Below are positions 24,053 to 34,700 of a DNA stretch of 64,000 bases, one piece after another. Within the stretch, counting starts at the first letter, position 1; each line of letters opens with the position of its first letter. This stretch comes from Platerodrilus igneus (lineage: Eukaryota; Arthropoda; Insecta; Coleoptera; Lycidae). The notes beneath the pieces are model-generated. The model did not search any database. It was not told the origin of the DNA and saw only the letters and a program-made list of their open reading frames with translations. The stretch covers positions 6,324,001 to 6,388,000 of the forward strand of contig JARFIW010000453.1 of NCBI GenBank assembly GCA_036346225.1, given 5' to 3'. The position numbers were made by a program, and so were the translations under genes.

Positions 24053-26544
24053 CTAATACTAATTATTTTAGGGTCGATCTTCGGGGTAACTGATTTAGTA
24101 ATTAAATTAAGTATACCATTCAAGGTGCCTGCGTAATTTGTTAAATTTATAAATCTAATTTTACTTCATACCTAAATTTTCTTGGATCAAATACCAGCAA
24201 ACAAGTTTTATATCTATAATTTGGAATGCAATCTTGGTGTACGTTTCTTTACTTATAAACAGTTGCTGATATTAGTCATAAATTTGTTTTCTGAAGGAGC
24301 AATAAATTCTACCAGCTGATATTTTTTTGGATAGAAGATCCTGTGATTCAACTTCAAGAACTCCGTTGTTTGTTACCTGATAAGAAGTAAGAAAATATAA
24401 CATATGTTACTAAATAGTTATCTTACACACAGGTACGTTCTATTTCTGTTCTAATTTGACACACTTGTTAACGAAGTAAAATATACTCCTTAAAATTTAG
24501 TTTGCTTTATTAGACTGCTGATAAAAGAACAAAAAATAATTTAAAATACAAAATTATTATAACGCACTTATTTAAACTACATCTATTGAATCACTTAAAT
24601 GTTAATAAAATTTAAAATACAAGGTAAAACTTTATAAGGCAAACGTTTCATGAAATTTTTCGTCGCATATTACCTTATCCATTGGATGTTTTATTTAAAT
24701 AATTAAGTGATGTATACAAATATTTTGTTAATTGTTATTTCATGTACCTCTAGAGAGTTATAGCATTTTGTTACAAAATTGAAAATTGTTGTTGTGACAG
24801 GTTATACTTTAATTTTTTTTTTTAAATATTTTCAATAATTATCAAATGTTAAAAATTTGCATTGTATAGCAAGTTATGAATTTGTTTTAGGTAACAAAAT
24901 GAAATCCAGAATTTATTTACAATTTTGTAAATTTTTTAAATAGTAGTAGTTGTATTACATTTAAACTAAAATCTCGGATAATCATTGTACCTTGGTACCT
25001 TCTTTCATTCAAGTGTTTGATTTCATTTACAGTGTATCTTTATCTTTCTTTTCAGCCGTGTTTTTATATAGTCTATTTAACAACCCTGATGATTTTAAGT
25101 CTCATGTTATTCTCCGCAACCCAATAGGGTCGATGTTAGCAGAGCCAGAGTGTGTTTTACATTCTGCGTGTTCGTATTTTTCGTCCACCAGAAACATACG
25201 TAACAACAACCATTGCAGGTGTGTTCGTTTATTTAGTAATCCGCTTTTTACTGTCACTGTGTTGAAACACTTAATTTGCTTACGAAATCATAAGCGCCAT
25301 ACTGCCTGCCGATAACCATATGATTCAATGTATTTTTTGGAATCCTACCTAAAGTTAAAGTTCTTTATACTTTCACATTTTCGCATTAAAACGCATGCCA
25401 CTGTGGCTTGTGCATACACTAAAAATCTTTTCAAGATTATTATTGATAATCAGATTGGTATTGAACTGAATAAAGAAGTGTAAACAGAAGTACATTCAGT
25501 GGTGCTAAGAATGCGACACTATTTATAATTTCTAAGTACCCACCATATCTTGGTAACCTTTTCGTTGTTTAAAATGAGCTTTATCTGTGCTTAATCGTTG
25601 CATATCTGTGTCTACGTGTCAATTACCTAGACGTTTCTGATGCATTATCTATAAGTTTCTCTTGCATATAAAGTTTACTTCCATATAACATCAACCTTTA
25701 ACGCCATTGCGCCATCTTCTGAACGACATATTTATGAAATAAAACAAATATTGGATCTTTTGCTTCTGTAACGCCTGTTTGTCAAAAGCAGCAATTTATT
25801 GGTGGTCATTTTTGCGAAGTTCACCGAATAGTATTATTTCATATTTTTTAAAATTTGTGTATTCATATTTTCCTCGAGAACTCCTTGGCGAATTGCTAGC
25901 GGGAGTTATGTATTATAAAGTGCATTTACTAAAGGTTATTTTGATACATTGTACCGTACAATCACATACGGTGATTGGTTGTATATGCATTCTCTTAATA
26001 AGCAGAGTTGCTAAAGAGAAGCTCGGTCTATCGATATAAACACTAAAAGCTTTTTTATCTCAGAGCTTTAATATTAAATAAATCACAGAAAGTACGCAAA
26101 AAATTTATAGGCAATCTGTTCAAGCTGCTCAAAATCCCTTCCTCGTTTGACCCCAGCATGTGACTTTGACCTTTGAAAACTAGTCAAATGTTAAAATTTA
26201 TTTGGCCCAAGCGGCTACCTTGTTCATTTTACAAAATGATTTATACTTCGGCCACTAATAGGGTTAAAAGTCGAACTCTATATTTCCATTAGCTGTTCCT
26301 AGGGTATCTTAAAACTATTGAAAAATAATGTTTTTATTTTGTTTTTTCAGTATGTAGCTGTAGCTTTCAATTTTTTTTTTTGATAATGTGCGATTGATGA
26401 AGTATACATAGATAATTAAGAATCGATTATAGGGCGTTCAAAAACGATGCGAGGTTATAAAATAACCTGCCAGCGGGACCCATATTACTGGGATTAATTT
26501 TTTGTATAATTGACATAATATGTTAAATACTTTTACGAGTAAAA
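24053..26544. other. AT-rich intergenic stretch, nothing recognised
   Basis: Open frames of 107 and 86 residues (24992-25315, 25779-26039) have no recognisable domain. No repeat structure was noted. Confidence 0.5.
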
Positions 26545-26885
26545 TGAGCGTTACGTTAATAAATTTCGCTTTGCTCGGTAAAGGTGGGAACCCCGTGACA
26601 ATTTAAGGGTACTTCGACTAATTACAGTGTTGTGGGAGTGTATGTCTATGGAAGAAATTATAAAAAAAGTAAAAATAAAGAAACAAACATAATAAAATGG
26701 CCAAAACATAAACAAACTATGATACAAAATCACTTATTCTGAAAGGTCTTTTCCTTGTCATAATTAAGGGACGCCAAACCGTCTGTCTTAGCAACCCCTT
26801 CAATACTACCCCTGCACGAAAGACGATTACTCTGCATGGGTCTGCTTTGCTTTTGGTTTTCTAAATTTGATTACTTTTCTTTAAG
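26545..26885 (+). repeat. Dispersed repeat, copy B
   Basis: The partner of 14755-15070 in the same orientation. It is a little longer because of an AT-rich insertion. No coding capacity or terminal repeats are visible. Confidence 0.6.
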
Positions 26886-27771
26886 ATGCCGCAAACAAGA
26901 TATTCTGAGTAAAACCAAATAAAATTGAAAAAATTAAATGCCTTCCAAATACAATTCCATCACTGGAGTAGCTGGATATCCGATAAGAAATTTTGCAGTT
27001 TATCTATTTTCTAAATTAATTCAAATCAAATTAAATCTAAACTTAGCTCTATTGACATCAACTTGTTGCAATATAAAAACAAGTATACAAAAAACCCCTA
27101 GTTTGTTAACCACAATCTGGCTAGGTATTTGTGAAGAAATCCTAAAACGACTTTAAATTTAATCAATCAATAATCTTATTACCCCTACTTCTGTTTCCTA
27201 AATTGAATTACATGGCATTATAAATTATATTGACTGGGAATTCCTTGAATTCCTAACATAGATATCAGCCAAATACCGATTTTCCTCTTACTTTTTCGTT
27301 GTCCACTCAGAATTTGAAGTTTTATGCTTTAACTAACACTCAATTTCACCAATAAAACTTGCATTTAAAATCTGGTAATTTTCAATTACATACATACATG
27401 TTAGAATTCACATGTAAATAACTATAACGCATAGACATACGTGCACATAATTACTCACTGTTTACATTCCAATTCTTTGAATTTGAGAGTGTTCAGAGAC
27501 GATTAGTATTTTAATCTTTTTCATTACAGCTAACACAGTTCCCTTAACTCAAATAACCCACTTATTTTAGCTATATACGCAGGTGCCCTTCATCATGACA
27601 CACACACGAGTTTGCAAAATCCCCACGCACTTAGTATGTTTGCTAAATCTGGAATCTAAGTTATACAAATGCTCGCGCACCGTTTAATATTTACCTTTGG
27701 AGAATTTCATGTTACATGTTGAAGTTCGTTTTGTTCAACTGTTCACTCCCCTTTCCCAGCCTTACTGCTTA
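26886..27771. other. AT-rich stretch upstream of the LINE
   Basis: It may include the 5' part of LINE ORF1, but nothing is recognisable before 27772. Confidence 0.5.
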
Positions 27772-28254
27772 CTCGTTGATGTGTGCATCGATGTTCATAA
27801 CTTAATAAAAGATTATACCTTCTCTGATTATCTAATTCTGCAATGTGGTACAAATGATATATAAGCGCTACCTTTTCCTGCCATCAAACACAATTTTATC
27901 AATGTACTTAATAAGTGTAAACACACTAATGTAATTCTAATGACAGTACCGACAAAATTTGATAACCATCAAATTAACATTAAAATTTGTGAAGAAAACA
28001 AAATTTTCTACACAATTCATCAGAAGTTTTCTAATGTAATATTTTGCGACCCCAATCTAGTATTCACAAGACAAGACTTTGCAAAACATGGATTGCTTCT
28101 CAACCTTTCTGGAAAAAGAAAAATTGTCCATGAAATTATAAAGTTTATAGATGACCCAAATCCGAAGCCTATACCTGTTATGATATCGACAAGGAGAATG
28201 CAAAATTCTAGTGACAAAGTTATTTTAAGAAGTAGACCATCTGATTTTTTATAA
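27772..28254 (+). pseudogene. Non-LTR retrotransposon ORF1, SGNH-hydrolase-like
   Basis: ORF1 proteins of some CR1-like LINEs carry an esterase domain of the SGNH fold. Here the frame runs from about 27772. It shows a LILQCGTND block (27833-27859) corresponding to the conserved G-x-N-D segment. One in-frame stop comes shortly after. The frame then stays open from 27940 to 28254 with the tail pattern TVP, an N-rich middle, FTRQDFAKHGLLLNLSGKR and a basic C-terminus. The GLHLN-GK motif near the end is the usual position of the last catalytic block, although the histidine of that motif is replaced here (GLLLN). An endonuclease of the same element follows about 250 bp downstream in the same orientation. 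Confidence 0.65.
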
Positions 28255-28504
28255 GTTGTAGTAGTTTTAAGTTAGATTCTAAAAATTATAGACAATATAA
28301 TAATATTTTAAAATGTAACACCTCCTACACTCATGGTACAAAAGCAAGATAATTTTTCTAAGTTACCCTACTTAAGTTATCCTTCGTTTGCAAATTGTCT
28401 ATATTATCTTTATTATTACATAATATTACTTAATATACAATACTTTATAAAATAAAACAATCGATTTTAAACTGCTTATAAATGAATTTGACAATCTTTA
28501 GGTA

Positions 28505-28899
28505 CTGTGCTTAACTAAACATTGGCTTAAACCTGGTTAGATAGTAGGTGCAATTCTGAACTACAATTTAATTTCATGCTATTGCAGAGAATATGGTAAT
28601 AGAGGGGGCACTCTAATTTACTGCAAAAATAATTCTACAGCTAAGAGAATATATGATTATCGTTATTTATTGGTTGAAGGCGAATTTGAGTTCTGTATTT
28701 TTATTCTTTTGTATCTTGACATGTATATTATTTTCTTATATAGGCCACCAGTACATACAAATGTAAATCTTTTTTTACAAAATTTGAAATTATTGTTAAA
28801 TAATGTTAAAAAATTCACTTTATGTAGTGATTTCAATATTAATTTTATTGCATCTACACCTTTGACAAAGTAACTTAAAGATTATTTACATACTTTAAC
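28505..28899 (+). pseudogene. LINE ORF2 apurinic/apyrimidinic-like endonuclease (CR1/Jockey-like)
   Basis: In intact elements this domain nicks the target DNA for target-primed reverse transcription. The order of motifs is LCLTKHWLKPG (target-site loop region; the usual catalytic E-H-W reads K-H-W), SCYCREYGNRGGTLIYCK, FEFCIFILL, IIFLYRPPVHTN and LCSDFNINF. The family signature of the last motif is GDFNIN, so the glycine is lost here. There is one in-frame stop after the first motif. The domain is cut off at about 28899 by a tandem array of 458-bp units, and the matching reverse transcriptase resumes at about 30629. Confidence 0.8.
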
Positions 28900-29315
28900 T
28901 TTTATTTTTGTAAAATAACCAACAGTTTATATTGATTTTCGTCATTTTCGTTCCCTATGCTTGAATTACTTTCGCCATGTCAGGCAAAATTATTCATTAA
29001 TATTTAATTGTAAAATGGAAACGTATTGGTTTCCGTCGACCAACTTCCTATTTAGCACAGGGTGCAGTATCATCTTAGAAGGTCCGTCAGTGTTCAGTAG
29101 GTAACGGGTCATTTGATTACTTCCTTTTTCATCTTGTCTTTTGACTCCCTATTAAAATTTTGTCTGACAATGCCAACTACACTATCATGTGGGAGACTGG
29201 AAAGTCACCGATAGTTAGTTGATTATATTCGAGTATAGAGGACGCATAAGGAACACTTTGCATTATAAATACACCTTGATTTGTGTATAATTTTAGAACT
29301 AACTTCATTGCTTTG

Positions 29316-29383
29316 CAAAAAGAGATGTGTCCGTCTGATGAGCTGCAATGAACAGCAAAACCGGTCACGGACTTTTCTTTTTG
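29316..29383 (+). ncRNA. Hammerhead-ribozyme-like motif, copy 1
   Basis: The core CTGATGA is at 29335-29341. Stem II is GCTG/CAGC (29342-29345, 29353-29356) with a 7-nt loop. Next come AAAA (29357-29360), a minimal stem III CC/GG and the cleavage triplet GTC, with the predicted cut after 29366. Inner stem I pairs GTCCGT (29329-29334) with ACGGAC (29367-29372). After an internal loop of 5 and 3 nt, an outer stem pairs CAAAAAGA (29316-29323) with TCTTTTTG (29376-29383), 8 of 8. Everything fits a type I hammerhead except core position 12, which is A instead of the catalytic G. Confidence 0.75.
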
Positions 29384-29773
29384 AAAAATAACCAAATATT
29401 TATATTAATTTTTGTTCCCTATGCCCGAATTACTTTCCACTTGCCAGGCAAAGTTATTCATTAATATTTAATTGGAAACGTATTGGTTTCCGTCGACCAA
29501 CTTTCTCGTTTAGCACTGAGTGCAGCATCTTCTTAGAAGATTCGCCAGTGTTAAGTAGGTAACGGGTCATTTGATTACTTCCTTTTTCATCTTGTCTTTT
29601 GACTCACTATTAAAATTTTGTCTGACAATGCCATCTACACTATCATGTGGGAGACTGGAAAGTCACCGATAGTTAGTTGATTATATTCGAGTATCGAGGA
29701 CGCACGAGGAACATTTTGCATTATAAATACACCTTGATTTGTGTATAATTTTAGAACTCACTTCATTGTTTTG

Positions 29774-29841
29774 CTAAAAGGGATGTGTTCGTCTGATGAG
29801 CTGCAATGAACAGCAAAACCTGTCACGGGCTTTTCCTTTTG
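29774..29841 (+). ncRNA. Hammerhead-ribozyme-like motif, copy 2
   Basis: Same architecture 458 bp downstream. CTGATGA is at 29793-29799 and the predicted cut comes after 29824. Inner stem I is GTTCGT/ACGGGC, all pairs kept through two G-U wobbles although both strands changed. In the outer stem AAAAGG faces CCTTTT, again keeping pairing after changes on both sides. Stem III is weaker (one mismatch). A occupies core position 12. Confidence 0.7.
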
Positions 29842-30231
29842 AAAAATTACCAACAATTTATATTGATTTTTGTTCCCTACGCCCGAATTACTTTCCACCT
29901 GCCAGGCAAAATTATTCATTAATATTTAATTGGAAACGTATTGGTTTCCGTCGACCAACTTTCTCGTTTAGCACTGGGTGCAGCATCTTCTTAGAAGATC
30001 CGCCAGTGTTAAGTAGGTAACTGGTCATTTGATTACTTCCTTTTTCATCTTGTTTTTTGACTCACCATTAAAATTTTGTTTGACAATGCCATCTACACCA
30101 TCATGTGGGAGATTGGAAAGTCACCGATAGTTAGTTGATTATATTCGAGTATAGAGGACACATGAAGAACATTTTGCATTATAAATACACCTTGATTTGT
30201 GTATAATTTTAAAACTCACTTCATTGTTTTG

Positions 30232-30299
30232 CAAAAAGAGATGTGTCCGTCTGATGAGCTGCAATGAACAGCAAAACCGGTCACGGGCTTTTTTTTTTA
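30232..30299 (+). ncRNA. Hammerhead-ribozyme-like motif, copy 3
   Basis: CTGATGA is at 30251-30257 and the predicted cut comes after 30282, again exactly 458 bp from the previous one. Inner stem I is GTCCGT/ACGGGC (one G-U). The outer stem faces a T-only run and is weaker. A occupies core position 12. Confidence 0.7.
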
Positions 30300-30557
30300 A
30301 AAATAATCAACAATTTATACTGATTTTTGTTCCCTATGCCCGAATTACTTTCCACCTGTCAGGCAAAATTATTCATTAATATTTAATTGGAAACGTATTG
30401 ATTTCCGTCGACCAACTTTCTCGTTTAGCACTGGGTGCAGCATCTTCTTAGAAGGTCCGCCAGTGTTAAGTAGGTAACAGGTCATTTATTTACTTCCTTT
30501 TTTCTTTAACATTATTTCTAACAGATGTCGAGGAAATTTATACTGTCATCCAGTTCT

Positions 30558-30591
30558 CAATGTAGTACCTTCGAATGAAGCATTGGAAAAT
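30558..30591 (+). mobile_element. SINE 3'-tail fragment
   Basis: CAATGTAGTACCTTCGAATG and the following AAGCATTGGAAAAT match the last about 34 bp of the SINE at 816-1116 with about four differences. Only the tail is present, 54 bp after the end of the 458-bp array. Confidence 0.7.
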
Positions 30592-30628
30592 CACATGTCA
30601 TCTAATTCTTAGCAACTAAATCATCACC

Positions 30629-31010
30629 TATTAAGTTAATTAAATGTTTTAACAACCATTCTTTACAAATATTAGTTTCTATTACAAATGACACTTTCTC
30701 TCAGGGGAAAGTCCCAGACTGTCCTAAAACAGCCTTAGTTTAACTTTTTAAAGGGGGAGATGCAACCGATTCAAATAATTACAGACCCATCCCTCTATTG
30801 TCAAACATATCCAAAATTGTACAGACATTAATAAAAAAAAAAAGATTACGTTCTTTTATGAAGTCGAACGACATTTTAAGTAAGAACCAATTTGAATTTA
30901 GGACCGGCATAGACACCTGTGTATGCTTTGTTTAAATCTATGACACGAGTCTATGAATCAATAAATAATCGAAGGGATGTTAAGACAAAACTTGTATAGT
31001 TAATAAAATT
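30629..31010 (+). pseudogene. LINE ORF2 reverse transcriptase N-terminal fragment (CR1/Jockey-like)
   Basis: The polymerase domain start is clear: GKVPDCPKTALV, FKGGDATDSNNYRPIPLLSN, ISKIVQTLI and LSKNQFEFRTGIDTCVC (family patterns P-x-x-x-K, F-K-K-G-D, N-Y-R-P-I-S-L-L, Q-F-G-F-R). The frame carries at least two stops. Similarity fades after about 31010, and the catalytic YADD segment is not seen. It is in the same orientation and in logical order with the endonuclease at 28505, so both probably belong to one LINE split by the tandem array. Confidence 0.75.
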
Positions 31011-31204
31011 ATAATAGTTTTCAATAAAGTTTGCTTTACTAATTTGTATCGTCAACACCAGGAGAAATATTATTAATACGTTTTTATTGCAAGGTCGTAC
31101 TACCTTAGAAAAAGGCGTTAGGTAGTCGAAAAATGTCGTAGTTAAAAAATGGCAGTCGCGTAAAGGTTCGTGTGATTCCAAGTGTTCGACAAGTACTCAT
31201 GTCC

Positions 31205-31272
31205 ATTGACTAGATGGTCTAATGTTCAGCGCATTCGCTTTAGATGTAGGCGGTCTGGGTTAGAACTAGCTT
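31205..31272 (+). repeat. Degenerate tRNA-like segment
   Basis: GATGGTCTAATGTTCAGCGC followed by ATTCGCTTTAGATG, GGCGGTCTGG and GTTAGAAC resembles a tRNA D-arm, anticodon arm and T-arm in order. The A-box and B-box are recognisable but mutated. No full cloverleaf or 3' end is supported, so this is a relic of a tRNA or SINE head and not a gene. Confidence 0.4.
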
Positions 31273-31432
31273 CAATAAAATTTATACTCTAAGAAATGCG
31301 TAATGTAACTATGTGTAAATGTATATACAGGATGGAGTAAAAGTGAGTATATACAGCATAATTCAGAAACGGTGACGTAAGAAACAAAATGGCGGACTGT
31401 CAAAGTGACGTAAAAGAAAACATCAAAGTGAG

Positions 31433-31715
31433 TGTTGTGGAGGACGGAGGAGATTTAGGGGAGGACGGAGAAAGTCGGAGGAGGACGAAGAAGATTGAAT
31501 AAGTATGAGGGAGTTTGTAGGAAGAGCAGGAGGTAGGCGGAGGAGAAGGTTGAAGAAGGACGGAGGAGGTTGGAGGAGAACGCAGGAAGTTGGAGGAGGA
31601 TGGCAAAGGTTACAGAAAGACATGAATTTGGAGGTCGATAGAGGAGGTTGGACGAGAACGCTGGAGGAGGACGGAGAAGGAGAGTGGAGGAGGTAAACGG
31701 AGGAGAAGGAGGATG
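31433..31715. repeat. Purine-rich GGAGGA-type low-complexity tract
   Basis: The plus strand is a degenerate GGAGGACGGAGGAGA-type repeat, almost all A and G. It yields proline/serine-rich frames on the minus strand and glycine/arginine-rich ones on the plus strand that are not credible genes. Confidence 0.9.
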
Positions 31716-34700
31716 AGTGATGTGGTAAAGGATAATATGGTGCATCAGCCTCAACCATCCAATTTCGTCTACTCGTAGTTATGACTGCAAAAATAAGTGC
31801 AATTGCGTAGCATCAAGAAAAATATTAATGCTTATATCTAAATGTAGTACTAAAGTTTCAAACATTTAGGAACTGTTTTTATGAAAACAACATTATTATT
31901 TCTTTTAATTGTGACGTACAACTGCACATCGTCTGCAATTTAACTATAATTTCAAAAGCTATTTAAACATTATTAAAGCTTTTAAATGCGAGATTTATGC
32001 ATTCTTCTGGAATTATATAAATCCAAACCTGTGCTGTTCCATTAAATTTCATTTGTAAGCAACATATGCTTTTTAATGGAATGGAAAATGAATTTTAACC
32101 CTGAATGCGTTTAGTGAAAATTACATGCTCGTGCTCAATTCAAATGATTCAACCTAAAGTCCGTAAATATCAAACACATAGAATGTATTTTTTTTTGTGA
32201 AACACATTAAAGGGTGCCTATTGTGTGATTGTATAAATCGACAGCTTTTCCTAGTCAGCTTGTTTCGAATTATGGAGGTATGCCATGCATGCGATGTAAC
32301 ACGCATTATTCGTCTGTTGGTCTTGGTAGCGGTATGATAGGGAAGTTAGTACTAAAAGTGTCGTCGGTATAGAGATGCTCAGAAGAAAAACTGACATTAG
32401 ACGACTGGGTGGCAGAACGACAGATAGATAATGAAACTTGTCCGGCTATATGTCTTAGCTGCTTAGGGTGAATGGAATAAGCGGTATGCCACACGAGGCT
32501 ACAAACAAGCAATAAAAGGACGGGAGATCGGAGCTCTAGGGATGGCGGTAGAAAAGAATCAGCTTTCCGATCCGTACTCAAAGCGAAGGTACCGTAACAG
32601 AACCGTTGCACGAAGCGAAAGAGAAGCCAAACCAACTTATCTGAGAATCTTTTAAAAAATGAAACAGTTGGGCGCATTAAGAATGAAAGGGCGACTACAG
32701 TTTTAATAATCATAAATTTTACGTGTTGAAAATTTAGTACGAGTCTGAAACCTCTTTATTTATTCCTTGCGCTGGTAGGTCAAAGGTGTATTACCTACCG
32801 CAAGAGAGAGCCTAAGTGACACATATTAGATGGAACTATCCCAAGGGGTAGAAGTGGTGTACCTCACGTTTAGAACAAGATAAACACACTGAGGACACTC
32901 GATAGTGGTTCCCACTAAGAGGGATTGCACCTGAAGAAAAAAACTACATTAATAAATACAAAGGGATCTCTGTTGTGACCCAAGATATGGAATAATGACA
33001 TTAAGAAAATTTATACTTAGTAACTTACAATTAAGTATTTCTATTTCGCAAATAAAATAAAAAGTTTTGAGTTACAGGTCTCAATAAAATATACACAAAA
33101 TTATTACAAAAAGGTCCAAACTAGATTTGAAATATTGGCAGAGTTCGCTTCATATATTTTAATTACTAACGCCAAAGAAGCACACATCGTTTGCATGAGC
33201 TATAATAACTTTCAGATCTGAATAATTTACAGATGACTATTACAATTTTAAAATCCTTAAACTCAACCTTAAAACATCAATAATTTATTTGCATTGACTT
33301 GTCACATGCTATAAAACTGGTAATAAAGGTAATCATTTTAAAGATATGTATGACGAAATAATTCGTCTTATTTTTCCTTCAATTCTATATTTCTTGGAAC
33401 AAAAAACTTTTTATGAGAACAGTTGATTCTACAATGCACTACATTTCTACGAAAGAGAGATCTTACAACTTTAACAGTATATTTCGCAAAATGACTAATA
33501 ATGATTTCTTTATAAAATATCTAGACATTGAAAATTTTATTTTTACTGAGAGGTACTAAATCCGCCTCAACATATTTAAAACAACTCGTATTATAAACCA
33601 AATATTGCTAGACTTAAAATAAAAAACCGCTTACTTTATAAGTCGATATAATCGAAAAACATTGCAATAACATTATTAGTCTGCATTGATGAGATATCCT
33701 AACAAAACCGTAAGCTATAGGTAATGTTTACTATTCGCTTCTCCCGGCATTTATTCAAGCATAACACAAAATTCCAAATATATTCTTTAACGCTATTATT
33801 AGAAACAGCCGCTTCAGTGTTAACTAATCAATCTGTTATCTTTAATATTTAGCGCTACGAATAAGTCGTCATACTAATAATTAAAGGCAGATTTCTTACT
33901 AACAATTAATGAATAGATCGAATTCGACAGAAGAATGATTTTTTTCACATTTCTTAGTGCAATTCGTAAATTGCCTATCTCCGTAAACTGGAACATCCTT
34001 ACAAGTGTTAAAGAGGACGCGCAATACTCATAAAATTTTCGTAAAAGAAATACGATAATTTAGGACGTAATCGTTCTACGGTGTTTGAAACGACACACAT
34101 ATGTGTATAGAAAAGTTTTAGAGCCTGTGATTCACAGAACCCACGATACTCGCGAGTATGACTTGAAAGTTTAAACCTTACTCTGTTAATGATAGGACCC
34201 TAAGAAAAATCAAGTAACCAAATACGAAGATTAGATCAAAGTTATTGCTATATAGAAAGGACGACAAATAAACGTGCTACAGGGTACTCATAGCTTAGAT
34301 AAAATTAAAAAAAGTTGTTTTGGGATGGAAGCATATTTACAAAGCTTTACACTAAAATGTAACAAATTAAATAGCATAATGTAATTTAGGGAACATCGTC
34401 CTTATAGTACCGCTTATATAAACATATCTTAAATGATAAAAATGGAAAGCAAGAATTTTTGACAAGTAGGAATTTAACATAAAGAAAACAATATGTTAAG
34501 GCCTTGCGATGGGTATGTTAGGCACGTAAAGGTTGATAGTAAAATTTTATATTACTTGGACAGTTAAATTAATATTAAAAGATTTATAAGGTACCAGTGC
34601 TTCAAATAAAATCTATTTTCAAAATTAATCGATCCAAAAATTTAACAAACTGAAAGTGAAATGAAAATTGAGTTCTAAATAATGGTATCCCTAGCGTTAA

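Larger units (their letters stand above)
28900..30503. repeat. Tandem array of about 458-bp units, 3.5 copies, inserted in a LINE
   Basis: Successive units start at about 28900, 29373, 29831 and 30289. Periods measured at the AAAATAACC block are 473, 458 and 457 bp. The fourth unit breaks off after about 215 bp. Units are closely similar, with point differences and one longer first unit. Each complete unit boundary carries a hammerhead-like motif. The heptamer CTTTAAC occurs at both edges (28893-28899 and 30504-30510), a candidate target duplication. No open frame is conserved across units. The organisation resembles the small non-coding retrozyme or pseudo-LTR arrays known to carry hammerheads. 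That classification is inference. Confidence 0.9.

Noticed and set aside
23902..24093. 63-residue frame across the AT microsatellite
   Set aside because: A Tyr/Ile run produced by the dinucleotide repeat.
29796..30379. Short frames inside the 458-bp array
   Set aside because: They are not conserved between units, and the units change length by amounts that are not multiples of three.
31400..31758. Overlapping proline/serine-rich frames on the minus strand
   Set aside because: They are shadows of the purine-rich GGAGGA tract in several frames at once.
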